Part shown: positions 25,093 to 35,382 of the stretch, in pieces
Layout of the letters: every line of letters starts with the position of its first letter
Numbering within the stretch: the first letter of the stretch is position 1
Translations under genes and position numbers: made by a program
Assembly (NCBI RefSeq): GCF_014873855.1
Contig: NZ_JADBEL010000005.1
Location: 28,504 to 92,503 of the forward strand
DNA length: 64,000 nt
Direction of reading: 5' to 3'
Source: Sporosarcina limicola
Lineage (GTDB): Bacteria; Bacillota; Bacilli; Bacillales_A; Planococcaceae
The notes under the pieces: model-generated
Told to the model about the DNA's origin: nothing
The model's database searches: none
The model's input: the letters and a program-made list of their open reading frames with translations, nothing else

Positions 25093-28000
25093 TTACTTGG
25101 GCAGTAAAGCATTCAGTCGCCGTAACTTTGCTACTACTAGGAATAGTGGTAGCAGGGGTGCTCTGTATCCAAAAGTTTAATGTGGAATTGATGCCTCAAA
25201 TTAAAGATCCAATGGCATATATCAATTCAAGCTATCCAAATGCATCTGCTAAAGAGGTCGACAAAACGATTACGGAACCACTGGAGCGAATGCTTAAAGA
25301 AGATGGAGATGTTAAAAAGGTATCTTCCTACTCGTCCAAAGAATCTTCCGGTATTAACATCTCGTTTAAATCGAATGTAGATATTGATAAGAAAATTCTA
25401 GATCTTCAAAAGAAGATTTCTGAAAGTAAAAGCACGATGCCAGCAGGTGTACAAAACATAGAAATCTCTTCGATTAGTCAACAGATGGGTGCATCTCCGA
25501 TTCTGGGATTCTCGATTTTAGGAGCAAAGGGAGACGAAGCGTTTCTTAAGAATATAGAAAAAGAGATAGCCAAAATAGAAGGTGTGGCAAAGGTCAATTT
25601 ACTGGGAAGCAAAGTAAGAGAAATGCAAATTCAATTGGACTCACAAAAGCTCGCAAATAATAAATTAACGATTACGGATGTATTGAATGCATTCAAAAAA
25701 GATCCAATGCAAACGATTGGCAACATAAAAAAAGGAGAAAATAATTTACAAATCATTGTGCCAGAGGAACAATATACAGTAAATAATATTGAACAAACAA
25801 TGATCACAACGGCGGAGGGTTTTATTGTCTCCATTCAGGACATTGCGGAAATAAAAATTTTGAGCGATGAAGAAAAACGCCAATATACAATTAATGACAA
25901 GCCTGTTGTCGGATTCTCTGTTTTAAAGGATTCTAATGCTAATATCGTAAAAGTTACGGATGCAGTTGTTGAAAAAATAGATGCGTTAAAAGGAACGTTA
26001 CCAAAAGGAATTGACATTGAAATTGGGGAAAACTCAGGTATCTTTGTTAAGGAATCGATTGAGCAAGTTACGAATAACTTAATTCTTGGTGGATTTTTAG
26101 CTAGTGCGGTTTTATTTTTCTTTTTCAAAAATATTCGCATACTAGCGATTATAACTCTATCCATTCCAATTTCGGTTATAACGGCATTAATTGTTCTCTA
26201 TTTTTCAGGGCAAACGCTAAATGTGCTTTCTTTAGCAGGACTAGCACTTGGGGTCGGCATGATGGTGGATAGTTCGATTGTCATTCTTGAAAATATTATT
26301 AAATACAAACAAAAAGGGATATCGATATATGAAGCTGTAAAGCAGGGAAGCAAAGAACTACGCCCAGCGGTTATTGCATCTACATTAACGACGATCATTG
26401 TTTTTTCACCAATATTTTTTATTGATGATATGATGATTAAAAGTATCTTCTTACCCTTTTCTCTTGCCGTAATATTTACGTTAATAGCTTCTCTCATAGC
26501 GGCATTAACCATTGTTCCTATGCTATCTTATAAATGGCTTGGGAATGAAAAAGTAGTCATAAAGAAAAATGCCAAGTGGCTTAGAATGCTTATCTTCCAT
26601 TATCAAAGAGTATTGAAGTGGTCGCTAAAAAAACGTTGGCTCACTGTTATTGTTACGCTAGCCTTAAGCTTTGGAAGCTTGTTTTTGATTCCTATAATCG
26701 GCTTTGAGGCAAAGCAAGTGGAGGATGATGGAAGACTTTACATTAGTGCTTATGTAATGGAAAAGCAATCCAAAGATGAGCTAATGGCACTAGTTAAGCA
26801 AATAGACGATGCAGTGATGCCTTTTGAAAAAATAATTAATGTGAAAGAGAAGTCTATTGAAGAAGATTATATCTTCTTGGCGATTCAATTAGTGAAGAAG
26901 AGTGAGCGTAAAGAAACATTAAAAGAGATTGTTGCACAAATAAAAAAATCATTAACACCTTCGCAAACAATCGATATGTCTGTTAATGGAGAACCCCTTA
27001 GAGTTTTCGATATGCCTTGGGAGGATAGAATACAAGTCAATTTAGTAGGGACGGATTATGTTGTTTTAACGGCATTAACGGAACAGGTTACGCTCTTTAT
27101 GGAAAATACACCTGGGATTGGTAAAATAAACGCACCAAATGTAAGTGGAGAACCACAATTAAAACTGGTTGTAAATAAACCTTTAGCCGCAAAATATGGG
27201 TTGGATCGAGAACAAATTGTAACACAAATGCAAGAGGCGGTAATGAAAAATGAGGTGACGCGCTTTACCGAAAATGAGGTTGAGTATCAAGTCTATTTGA
27301 AATACTCAGACCAACAAACGGATACTGTTGATTTTTGGCAAAACATGAATTTGAAAACAGCTACCGGTGCAACCATTCCGTTGTTCGCCATAGCGTCTTT
27401 TGAACCCACGAGAGGTCCAATATCAATAGAACGCGAAGATTACAAACAAAAAATAACGATTAGTGCAGTTGTTGCTGATGTTGAGAGAATGGGCGAAATA
27501 ACGGATGAATTCAATCAAATGCTGGAAGAAATACCGTTCCCTCCGGATCACGAATATAAATTATTTGATGATTTCGGTGCTGAAGAAAAAGAGATTGTTA
27601 ATAAGCTCATACTAGCAATAGTAGCGGCTGTTGTTCTCGTATATTCAGTTATGGCAATCCAATTTAACTCTTATATTCAACCCATTATTATCATGCTAGC
27701 TATTCCACCAACATTCATTGGCATAACTATGGGACTTTTACTCACTGGACAACCCTTTTCCCCCATTGCATCTATCGGGGTCATTATTTTGGCAGGAATC
27801 GTCGTAAATAATTCTATTATATTAGTTGATTATATTAACCAGCACAAGGAAGAGAACTGGAATCGAACAAAGGTAATTATAGCAGCAGGAAAAGAACGTC
27901 TTCGTCCGATTTTGATGACAACGTTGACAACTGTATTGGGGATGATTCCTTTGGCAATTGGATTTGGTGACGGAGCAAGTATGCAACAGCCAATAGGAAT

Positions 28001-28169
28001 TGTAACTATTTTCGGCTTAACTGTATCTACATTGTTTACGCTGATTTTTATACCAGTTGTCTATACTCTATTTGATGACTGTTCAAACTTTATAAAACAA
28101 TTTCCAAAAAAGATCCGTAAAAAAGCTAATTTATTTTCTAAGAATAAAATAGATGTCGAAAAAACATAA
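25089..28169 (+). CDS. RND family efflux permease (AcrB/SwrC-like)
   Basis: A 1026-residue transporter with the RND layout: a first membrane helix (residues 8-28), a large extracytoplasmic loop (about 30-330), five helices, a second helix and loop, then five more. The proton-relay region is seen as LGVGMMVDSSIVILENI with acidic residues, and the second half has GIVVNNSIILVDYI. SwrC (YerP) of B. subtilis is the best-known Gram-positive relative. It sits between an adaptor lipoprotein and a TolC-like protein in one operon. The substrate is unknown. Confidence 0.92.
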   Translation: MITWAVKHSVAVTLLLLGIVVAGVLCIQKFNVELMPQIKDPMAYINSSYPNASAKEVDKTITEPLERMLKEDGDVKKVSSYSSKESSGINISFKSNVDIDKKILDLQKKISESKSTMPAGVQNIEISSISQQMGASPILGFSILGAKGDEAFLKNIEKEIAKIEGVAKVNLLGSKVREMQIQLDSQKLANNKLTITDVLNAFKKDPMQTIGNIKKGENNLQIIVPEEQYTVNNIEQTMITTAEGFIVSIQDIAEIKILSDEEKRQYTINDKPVVGFSVLKDSNANIVKVTDAVVEKIDALKGTLPKGIDIEIGENSGIFVKESIEQVTNNLILGGFLASAVLFFFFKNIRILAIITLSIPISVITALIVLYFSGQTLNVLSLAGLALGVGMMVDSSIVILENIIKYKQKGISIYEAVKQGSKELRPAVIASTLTTIIVFSPIFFIDDMMIKSIFLPFSLAVIFTLIASLIAALTIVPMLSYKWLGNEKVVIKKNAKWLRMLIFHYQRVLKWSLKKRWLTVIVTLALSFGSLFLIPIIGFEAKQVEDDGRLYISAYVMEKQSKDELMALVKQIDDAVMPFEKIINVKEKSIEEDYIFLAIQLVKKSERKETLKEIVAQIKKSLTPSQTIDMSVNGEPLRVFDMPWEDRIQVNLVGTDYVVLTALTEQVTLFMENTPGIGKINAPNVSGEPQLKLVVNKPLAAKYGLDREQIVTQMQEAVMKNEVTRFTENEVEYQVYLKYSDQQTDTVDFWQNMNLKTATGATIPLFAIASFEPTRGPISIEREDYKQKITISAVVADVERMGEITDEFNQMLEEIPFPPDHEYKLFDDFGAEEKEIVNKLILAIVAAVVLVYSVMAIQFNSYIQPIIIMLAIPPTFIGITMGLLLTGQPFSPIASIGVIILAGIVVNNSIILVDYINQHKEENWNRTKVIIAAGKERLRPILMTTLTTVLGMIPLAIGFGDGASMQQPIGIVTIFGLTVSTLFTLIFIPVVYTLFDDCSNFIKQFPKKIRKKANLFSKNKIDVEKT

Positions 28170-28190
28170 TTGAGAAGGAGAGATGTTAAG

Positions 28191-29639
28191 ATGCGTAAAA
28201 GTCTAATTGTCATTACCTGTCTTGTCACTTTGCTACCTTATTCAAAGGTATCGGCAAAGGGAAAAACAGAGCAATCATTATCAGAAGTAGTAAATAGCGT
28301 AATCAATCAAAGTTTAGATGCAAAATCGCTTATAATGGATAAGGAAATCTCACTATCCGGGGCTGCCTATAGGTATCAAGAAGGGTTTAGCGGATTGAAA
28401 GCAATTAACATTGAAATTCAAAATTTAACGAAAAGGTCCACATTGTTGGGTGTCGAATCCGAAGCTAACCAACTAGTGTATGGCTATTATAAAGATGGCC
28501 AATCGATTAAATTACAAGAGGATAACTTGAAAGTTACCGAAAAAGAATATCGAAATATTCAAGAAAAATACAATGAAGGACTTTCCGCCAAAGGAGATGT
28601 TCTTCGAGCGAAAAAAGGGTTAAGAGAAGCGGAGTTAGCAGTGAAATCAGCAAAATTAAAACTGGACGAAACGACTTTGCAACTAAACCAAAAAATAGGG
28701 AAAGAACTTAACGCAGAGCATAAAATACAAATTTTATCTGAATTTAGTTTGCTGAGTTCAACTGAATATGATGCTGAAATAATGGCAAAAGAGATGAAAG
28801 ACAAACATCCTTCAATTGTTCTAATACGAAAGAAATTACAGGAATACAAAAATATTTTAAACAGAATTGACTCTCTTCCTAATTTGGATGAAGCAAAATA
28901 CGTAAAACAACTAAATGGTTTTGAACAACAAATTTCAAATTTAACGAACAAAATGGATGATGCAAAAACTATAGCAAAAGAGGAAGAGTTAGATAAGTCG
29001 AAGAGTGGAGAAGAAAAAATAGAAATAGAAGCAGTTCATAAGAAGGTTTCTCAAGAATATAATAAGGCGCGAGATGAAGGATCCCTTTCGAAAGTTGAAG
29101 AAGAAAATTACTTGAAGAATATAAGTAGTTTTGAAAAGAAAATTAAAAATTTAACAGACAAAATGGATGAAGCGGATTCCGAAATACAAGAGGCAGTGGC
29201 AGCGCTAGGTTTATGGCAGAACGAGAGAGTAGAAGTAGAAACAGCCCATGAAGCGGTTTTAAAAGAATATAATAAATCGCTTGAAGAACAAAGAAAAGCT
29301 AAGCTGGAGCTCAAAGAGTATTATGCGAACGAAATTCAAAAAACGGAGATTGAACTCGTGAAACAAGAAAGAAGGTTAACTAGTAAAGTCACTCAGTTTG
29401 CTACTCAATTTGAAGTTTTACGCGGTCAGATAAAATTAGCGGAAGAAAAAGTAGAGGAAATCAATACCTTATATGATCAGCAAAAGGAATTGTATGACTT
29501 TGGAGAAATTATTTTCTTGGACGTACAAAAATCACAACAGTCAGGACTTGCTGATCAGATGGAGTTAGCTAATTATCAACTCGATTATCAAATTTTAAAA
29601 GAAGAATTCATCTTATTTAAAAACGGCTATATAATGTAG
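28191..29639 (+). CDS. TolC-like coiled-coil exported protein
   Basis: A 482-residue protein with a signal peptide (LIVITCLVTLLPYSKVSA). The remainder is helical, with the NEGLSAKGDVLRAKKGLREA pattern of the outer membrane factor (TolC) family. Residues about 237-375 hold two related 70-residue units beginning YVKQLNGFEQQI and YLKNISSFEKKI, an extra insertion not expected in TolC. ATG 28191 is preceded by AGAAGGAGAG; a longer TTG frame starts within that site. In a single-membrane cell it cannot form an outer membrane channel, so it may act in the wall space. Confidence 0.8.
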   Translation: MRKSLIVITCLVTLLPYSKVSAKGKTEQSLSEVVNSVINQSLDAKSLIMDKEISLSGAAYRYQEGFSGLKAINIEIQNLTKRSTLLGVESEANQLVYGYYKDGQSIKLQEDNLKVTEKEYRNIQEKYNEGLSAKGDVLRAKKGLREAELAVKSAKLKLDETTLQLNQKIGKELNAEHKIQILSEFSLLSSTEYDAEIMAKEMKDKHPSIVLIRKKLQEYKNILNRIDSLPNLDEAKYVKQLNGFEQQISNLTNKMDDAKTIAKEEELDKSKSGEEKIEIEAVHKKVSQEYNKARDEGSLSKVEEENYLKNISSFEKKIKNLTDKMDEADSEIQEAVAALGLWQNERVEVETAHEAVLKEYNKSLEEQRKAKLELKEYYANEIQKTEIELVKQERRLTSKVTQFATQFEVLRGQIKLAEEKVEEINTLYDQQKELYDFGEIIFLDVQKSQQSGLADQMELANYQLDYQILKEEFILFKNGYIM

Positions 29640-29712
29640 GATTTTAATTTTTACTAAGTTACTTTAGCGTATTAACTGATGCTATGAAATGCGTTTACTA
29701 TTGTTTTGGTGG

Positions 29713-29754
29713 AGGGCTGTCTCTTAGTCGATTTTCCGACGATGAGGTAGCCCT
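29713..29754 (+). terminator. Hairpin between efflux operon and argG
   Basis: AGGGCT/AGCCCT at the base, then CTC/GAG and GTCG/CGAC inward. It may end the efflux transcript; the T-tract is short. Nothing else is visible in 29640-29800. Confidence 0.5.
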
Positions 29755-29830
29755 TTACCTATGTACAAAAAATAGTTCAAGGATACCTATTGTGTTTAAT
29801 TGAAAGTATGTTATTATAAAAATACTTGTT

Positions 29831-29848
29831 AATGCATAAACATTCAAT
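29831..29848. promoter_or_regulatory. ARG box (AhrC/ArgR site) before argG
   Basis: AATGCATAAACATTCAAT fits the arginine repressor pattern TGAAT-W4-ATTCA with one clear mismatch. It lies about 26 bases before the start codon, downstream of an AT-rich promoter region. Confidence 0.6.
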
Positions 29849-29873
29849 CGTGTGCTGAAAGGGGATTTTTATT

Positions 29874-31082
29874 ATGACGAAGAAAAAAGTAGTATTGGCT
29901 TATTCAGGAGGACTAGATACATCGGTAGCAGTGCAGTGGTTGACAGACCAAGGATATGCGGTTATCGCTTGTTGTTTGGATGTCGGCGAAGGCAAAGATC
30001 TGAAGTTCATCCAAGAAAAAGCGTTGCAGGTTGGTGCCGTAAACAGTTATGTTATTGATGCGAAAGAAGAATTTGCCCAGGAGTATGCTTTATTGGCCCT
30101 TCAAGCGAGAACCTATTATGAAGATAAATACCCCCTTGTTTCAGCATTATCGCGTCCGCTCATTTCAAAAAAATTGGTTGAAGTAGCCCATAAAGAAAAT
30201 GCAACAGCCGTTGCGCATGGTTGCACAGGAAAAGGGAACGATCAAGTACGTTTCGAAGTGGCCATCAAGGCCCTTGACCCAACATTGGAAGTTATCGCAC
30301 CTGTCCGTGAGTGGAGCTGGTCGCGTGAAGAGGAAATAGAATATGCGAGAGAGAAAAATATTCCGATTCCAATCGTTTTGGACAGTCCATATTCAATTGA
30401 CCAGAATCTCTGGGGACGAAGCAACGAGTGTGGAATTTTGGAAGATCCATGGGCAGCGCCTCCAGAAGATGCATTTGGCCTGACTATTGCAATCGAGGAT
30501 GCGCCAGATACGCCGGAAATCATTGAAATTGACTTCGAAAAAGGGGTTCCTATTAGTATTAGTGGAGAAAAGTATCCACTTAGTGAACTGATCTTGAAGT
30601 TGAATGAACTCGCTGGAAAACATGGCGTTGGAAGAATCGACCATGTAGAAAATCGACTTGTTGGCATTAAGTCGCGTGAAGTATATGAATGTCCAGGGGC
30701 TGTTACCTTATTGAAAGCTCATAAGGAACTGGAAGACATTACCCTTGTCAAAGAGCTCGCTCATTTTAAGCCGTTCATTTCCAAGAAATTGAGTGAACTG
30801 ATTTATGACGGGCTATGGTTCTCGCCGCTTAAAGATGCGCTAGAAGCTTTCATTAAGGAAACGCAACAGTATGTTAACGGAACGGTCCGTGTAAAATTAT
30901 TCAAAGGGCATGCTATTGTAGAGGGACGTAAATCGACAAATTCACTTTATGATGAAAAACTTGCGACATATACATCCGATGATGAATTCGATCAATCGGC
31001 AGCTGTCGGTTTCATTAAACTATGGGGCTTGCCGACAGAAGTGCATAGCATGGTCAATAACAAACAGGCAGTGAAGAATTGA
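29874..31082 (+). CDS. argG: Argininosuccinate synthase
   Basis: A 402-residue enzyme joining citrulline and aspartate with ATP. The P-loop-like [16 protein letters not shown] is at residues 8-23, and [17 protein letters not shown] and the [12 protein letters not shown] region are typical. AAAGGGG lies upstream of ATG 29874. An ARG box upstream suggests arginine repression. In most Bacillales argH follows directly; here a terminator and an unrelated gene follow, so the lyase must be encoded elsewhere. Confidence 0.96.
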   Translation: MTKKKVVLAYSGGLDTSVAVQWLTDQGYAVIACCLDVGEGKDLKFIQEKALQVGAVNSYVIDAKEEFAQEYALLALQARTYYEDKYPLVSALSRPLISKKLVEVAHKENATAVAHGCTGKGNDQVRFEVAIKALDPTLEVIAPVREWSWSREEEIEYAREKNIPIPIVLDSPYSIDQNLWGRSNECGILEDPWAAPPEDAFGLTIAIEDAPDTPEIIEIDFEKGVPISISGEKYPLSELILKLNELAGKHGVGRIDHVENRLVGIKSREVYECPGAVTLLKAHKELEDITLVKELAHFKPFISKKLSELIYDGLWFSPLKDALEAFIKETQQYVNGTVRVKLFKGHAIVEGRKSTNSLYDEKLATYTSDDEFDQSAAVGFIKLWGLPTEVHSMVNNKQAVKN

Positions 31083-31096
31083 TAGTTTACTAATCC

Positions 31097-31130
31097 AAGA
31101 ACCTTTCACTCATACGGGTGGAAGGTTCTT
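31097..31130 (+). terminator. Terminator of argG
   Basis: AAGAACCTTTCAC pairs with GTGGAAGGTTCTT (one mismatch) across eight bases. Confidence 0.8.
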
Positions 31131-31348
31131 CTGAATTGTATTAGTCGTTATCTTACATTAACGGACTGGCCGACGAAAGTCGCTATGATAGAAGAAGAGA
31201 GTCTACATGTGTGACTTCGTGTCGCAAGACTGTAATACTAGCTTTCTGATTGCCTTGGCAACGTCCTGTACGAATAATTAGTGGGAATAAGAGCCACTCT
31301 CTGATTGAAGTTTCACTTTGCTAATAAAAAATTAACAATTTAAACTAA

Positions 31349-31377
31349 TTAACAAAGGCGCATTTTTCCTGTAGTAT
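31349..31377 (+). promoter_or_regulatory. Sigma-A-like promoter of the DUF6583/ABC operon
   Basis: TTAACA (31349-31354) and TAGTAT (31372-31377) are separated by 17 bases and lie about 65 bases before the first gene. The interval 31131-31340 is without a recognisable gene or RNA. Confidence 0.5.
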
Positions 31378-31442
31378 GTAGTAAAATCACAAGTGTGGCA
31401 GAGAGTAGTAGTTCTCAGAGATTTTTAAAGGGGGAAATAAAA

Positions 31443-33017
31443 ATGGAAAATGAAGTAGGCAAGAAAAAGTCACCAAAGTTGATAATTGCTTTAGTTGTAA
31501 CAGCATTGGTATTACTCGGTGGAAGTGCATCGGCATTCTTTATTCTCAATAAATCACCGAAAATCGAGTATTTGATGGCAGAAGTGAATACAATCAAACA
31601 AATAGGTGAACTTTTCGAAGATCGCTATAAAAATGAAATGCAATGGATGGAAACGCAAAAGAAAAAACCAGTCGAATCAACATTCGATCTCTCGGCAGAA
31701 TGGAATGACCCAGACATCGACTACGACATGGAGGAAGTCCAAGGTATCATTAATAGTGTTACGCTTTCCATGAGGAATGTATTTGACCCCGTGAAAAAAG
31801 AAACTGAATTTGAAATGGCCGGCGAACTTGGAAGCACAGAAGTCAAATTTGGTAAGGTATTTATAACGCCAGAAAAGCTATTAGTAGCATTGCCTTTCAT
31901 GGATGATCTGATTCGATTCGATGATGATGATTTCGGAAGATTGATGAAAGAACAGGATGTGGATTACGAAGGAAACGAAAAACTCGGACTCTCCCAGCTG
32001 TTTGAAGACTCTTTTTCAACGACAGAAGAACTTAATAAACATATCGAAAAAGAATATTTGACGTATTTCTTTAAAGAACTTCCTGAAACAGCGTTTACAA
32101 GTGTAAAAGAAGACATCGAAGTGTTTGATAAAAAGATTAATGCCAAGAAAATAGCGATGAATCTTTCCGAAAAAGAAGTCAAAACATTGATGAAAAATAT
32201 CTTCAAAAAAGTGAAGGAAGATAAGAAGCTGAAAAAAATGTTGGAAGAACAACTGTCGATAGCTTCATTCGGAAGTGAAATCTCACCAAGTGAATTAACG
32301 GAACTATTCGAAGTATATGATGAAGGACTTGATGAAGCGATAAAAGGAATAGACTCGTTGTCAATTCCTAACGGTATCCAATCAACGATTTGGCAGCATT
32401 CAAACAAAATCGTGAAACGTGATTTTGCTATGGAGATTGGCGAATTTGAGGGCGAAGAAGCAACAATTAAAGTCAGCGGAACTCAACTGCTTGAAAAGAA
32501 TGAACAAAAGTGGAAGTATACGATTGCAGTCATAGATGCCGACTCAGATGAAGAAGAAGTTGTCAAATTCGTGGGTGATTTAAAATGGAAAGACCAAAAA
32601 GCAGAAGACTCGATTACAATATCCGCGGATAGTGTCAAACTTCTCTATAAAGGAAAAGAAAAATTGGATGGGAAAAAACGTACTTTTACGCGCTCATTGA
32701 GTCTTGCTGATGGAGATACGTCTCCTAAACTAGTGTGGAGTGGGAGTGCTACACATGAAAGTGATTCGATGAAAGCAAATCACGCATTTACCGTAACTGA
32801 ACAAGGTATGGAAGAAGACATGTATAATCTTAATGTGAAACAACAAGGAAAAGTCGTTAAAAAAGTAGATATGCCAGTTGAATCGGATGATACGGTTAAG
32901 TTGAAAGATATGAATATGACTGAAATTGAAAGTTACATTGAAGATGATCTTGGACCTAAATTCCTAGGATGGTTTATGGAATTGATGGGAGATGTGGAAA
33001 GTGAGATTTACAATTAA
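31443..33017 (+). CDS. DUF6583 family membrane-anchored protein
   Basis: A 524-residue protein with a short cytoplasmic start, one membrane helix (residues 12-34, LIIALVVTALVLLGGSASAF) and a large acidic extracytoplasmic part. The arrangement matches what I recall as DUF6583, a family of unknown function. The extracytoplasmic part is rich in lysine and acidic residues with predicted helices and beta strands. ATG 31443 follows AAAGGGGGA. It is the first gene of a group with two ABC-2 permeases and an ATPase, so it is probably an accessory or cargo-handling part of that exporter. Confidence 0.7.
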   Translation: MENEVGKKKSPKLIIALVVTALVLLGGSASAFFILNKSPKIEYLMAEVNTIKQIGELFEDRYKNEMQWMETQKKKPVESTFDLSAEWNDPDIDYDMEEVQGIINSVTLSMRNVFDPVKKETEFEMAGELGSTEVKFGKVFITPEKLLVALPFMDDLIRFDDDDFGRLMKEQDVDYEGNEKLGLSQLFEDSFSTTEELNKHIEKEYLTYFFKELPETAFTSVKEDIEVFDKKINAKKIAMNLSEKEVKTLMKNIFKKVKEDKKLKKMLEEQLSIASFGSEISPSELTELFEVYDEGLDEAIKGIDSLSIPNGIQSTIWQHSNKIVKRDFAMEIGEFEGEEATIKVSGTQLLEKNEQKWKYTIAVIDADSDEEEVVKFVGDLKWKDQKAEDSITISADSVKLLYKGKEKLDGKKRTFTRSLSLADGDTSPKLVWSGSATHESDSMKANHAFTVTEQGMEEDMYNLNVKQQGKVVKKVDMPVESDDTVKLKDMNMTEIESYIEDDLGPKFLGWFMELMGDVESEIYN

Positions 33018-33028
33018 GAAGGTTGGAT

Positions 33029-34261
33029 GTGAGTAATTTGCAATCCATAAGAACAATAATATTTTTTTTCAATCAATATAATAAGCAGGTGAAGAAGAAG
33101 TGGGCGACACTTCTTCTTCTTTTTCTATTCCCAATTTGTTTGATTGGTTTGTTGTTGGGCCTTATTGCTGGACTTATCATGCCGCCAGAAAACACGCTTA
33201 TTCGAGTAATTCTGGTTGATGAAGATGGAACGAAAGAATCCATGTTGTTCACTAGGTTGCTGGAAGAAACAGCTACAGACAATCAATTCATCCAAATTGT
33301 TTCAATGACAAAAGAACATGCAGAAAGGTTAATGGAACAAAATGAGGTCAGTGCGTATTTTTCATTTCCGGAAGGATTTACTGCGGATCTCTATGAAGGG
33401 GAGTCTGTCACAATTCCGATTGTCGGAAACCCATCTAAGCCAACAGAAAGTCAAGTAATCAAGCAATTAGTAGACAGTATGGCACGCTTACTTGCGACTG
33501 CTCAGGCAAATATACTAACAATTAATGATTATGCCAAAAAGCTGGATATGTCGAAAAGTGAACGCGAGGAAATGTTGTTGCAGCAGTTTATGGATTTCAC
33601 ACTGTACACTTTGGGGAAGAATAAGTTGCTTGATGAAGAAGTCATTGCCAACGTTGCAACGTCCTCACCGAAACATTATTACATATTGGCAGGCTGGTTT
33701 ACGTTACTATCGATTTGGTTGTTAGCTTTTTATATGGTAGTTGGAAAGGAAGAACATGCCGCGATGCTTGTTCGTATGAAGTTGTTTGGTGTAACAATCT
33801 GGCAGCGTATTTTCGCACGTATTCTTGTGTCGTTGAGTGGAAGCCTTCTATTTGCGGCAGTGATGTTCTATGTTATCGAACAGTTCATTCAGTATGACTT
33901 ATATGTAGTGGATTATTTACGTTTTGGGCTGTTTGCATTTCTTTATGGATTGCTATTTTTGATTGGTGTTGCCGTGATTGATGTCTGGATTTCATCGCGA
34001 AAAATTGTGTTGCTGCTGCAAAGTCTATTTACTTTCTTCCTGCTATTCATAAGTGGAGCGGTCATTCCAACATTGTATTTCCCACAAGCGGTTCAAGGTG
34101 TTTTGCCGTTTGTTTTTTCCTATGAAACGATGAACTGGCTAATTGACATTGTACTGGAAGAGCGGAATTATGCAGACTTCACAAAAATGATGGTTTCTAC
34201 CGGCATCGGTCTTGTCCTCTTGCGGCTATCCACGATTGCGAAAGAGAGGTGGTCAAGGTGA
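33029..34261 (+). CDS. ABC-2 type transporter permease
   Basis: A 410-residue permease: one N-terminal membrane helix (LLLLFLFPICLIGLLLGLIA), a large extracytoplasmic region of about 170 residues, then about five helices. This is the ABC-2/YhgE-like arrangement of exporters. GTG at 33029 is chosen since GAAGG lies six bases upstream; TTG at 33023 is too close. It overlaps the next permease by four bases (GTGA), so the two are likely made in equal amounts as a heterodimer. Confidence 0.85.
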   Translation: MSNLQSIRTIIFFFNQYNKQVKKKWATLLLLFLFPICLIGLLLGLIAGLIMPPENTLIRVILVDEDGTKESMLFTRLLEETATDNQFIQIVSMTKEHAERLMEQNEVSAYFSFPEGFTADLYEGESVTIPIVGNPSKPTESQVIKQLVDSMARLLATAQANILTINDYAKKLDMSKSEREEMLLQQFMDFTLYTLGKNKLLDEEVIANVATSSPKHYYILAGWFTLLSIWLLAFYMVVGKEEHAAMLVRMKLFGVTIWQRIFARILVSLSGSLLFAAVMFYVIEQFIQYDLYVVDYLRFGLFAFLYGLLFLIGVAVIDVWISSRKIVLLLQSLFTFFLLFISGAVIPTLYFPQAVQGVLPFVFSYETMNWLIDIVLEERNYADFTKMMVSTGIGLVLLRLSTIAKERWSR

Positions 34262-35382
34262 GATGGATGGTACTGACCCGATTCAGAAATGAATGGAAAA
34301 GCATTGTTTGTTGGTTACTTTTGCCGATTGTCATGACACTGTTGGTGATGAAGAGTGTTGGAGTGTGGCAAGAGGAAACAAAAGTGCCGATTGCGCTTGT
34401 CGTGCAGGAAGAGACCCAATTAGCCAAGCAGCTTGTGGATGAGATTGTGAACACGGAACTTCTCCATGTTCATTTCATGGTGTTGGATGAAGCGCTGCAT
34501 AAACTGGAACAGCATGAGCTTGACAGTGTATTTGTCATTCGGGAAGGCTATGAGGAGAGTGTCCTATCGAATCGGCGCAACCAACTTATTGAAGCTTATT
34601 CATCCAACCAATCGTTCGCCTATCAAGCTGTCGTGGAAACGATTACTTCTTTGGCACAACAAGATGTGGCCCGTTCAAAAGCGTCTTTTGTTATCAAACA
34701 GTTATTCGTCGACTATGGAAGGGAAAGCGAATGGGATTACGGTGAAATTATTGGAAAAAGTCATGAACGTCAACAAAACGAAGCATTACTTCGGACAAGT
34801 TTCTCTTATTATGATAAAGAGGAGACGTCAAATGACTCAACTGCTCCATTACTACAAGTATGGGGTGTCTGGACACTCTTTGCGATGATTACGACATTCT
34901 TTCTGTTCGATTGGATGCTGAAAGAAAATCGACCTTCTATGCGCCCACGCTGGCTGTTCACGGCGATTTCCTTTAGAAGATATGCACTCGGCATGCTATT
35001 GTTCTATACAGCTATCTTATTTTCAGTAGATGTACTGACGGCATTTATCTTTTTGGCTCTATTCGATGAGGCGGTAACGATACGAATTCTTCTGTCGTTA
35101 TACGCTTTCCGTTTGACGGTGAATGTCCTTGCTTTTTTACTAGCGAGCGTATACCGCCAATTGTTCATGTACTATGTGAGCGGCATCGCGATCGCATTGT
35201 TTTTGATTGTTATCGGTGGGGCGATACTTCCCCTTGATGGGCTTATGCGAAAATGGCCATGGATTGAATTGCTTAGTCCTGTACAATCGTTATTGACCGG
35301 GTCTATTCCAATCGGCTGGCTTATTGCATTATCCACATTGCTTGTCCTTTGGATGTGGAAAGGAGGGAAGACAATTGCTTGA
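34258..35382 (+). CDS. ABC-2 type transporter permease
   Basis: A 374-residue permease with the same layout as its upstream neighbour: a first helix (SIVCWLLLPIVMTLLVMKSV), an extracytoplasmic region, and about five C-terminal helices. GTG 34258 overlaps the previous stop; GAGAGGTGG is six bases before it. The ATPase gene begins inside its 3' end, so these three genes encode one exporter. It has diverged strongly from its partner in sequence. Confidence 0.85.
   Translation: MRWMVLTRFRNEWKSIVCWLLLPIVMTLLVMKSVGVWQEETKVPIALVVQEETQLAKQLVDEIVNTELLHVHFMVLDEALHKLEQHELDSVFVIREGYEESVLSNRRNQLIEAYSSNQSFAYQAVVETITSLAQQDVARSKASFVIKQLFVDYGRESEWDYGEIIGKSHERQQNEALLRTSFSYYDKEETSNDSTAPLLQVWGVWTLFAMITTFFLFDWMLKENRPSMRPRWLFTAISFRRYALGMLLFYTAILFSVDVLTAFIFLALFDEAVTIRILLSLYAFRLTVNVLAFLLASVYRQLFMYYVSGIAIALFLIVIGGAILPLDGLMRKWPWIELLSPVQSLLTGSIPIGWLIALSTLLVLWMWKGGKTIA

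Noticed and set aside
31131..31340. Riboswitch or small RNA upstream of the DUF6583 gene
   Set aside because: No known motif or long stem could be made out in this interval.
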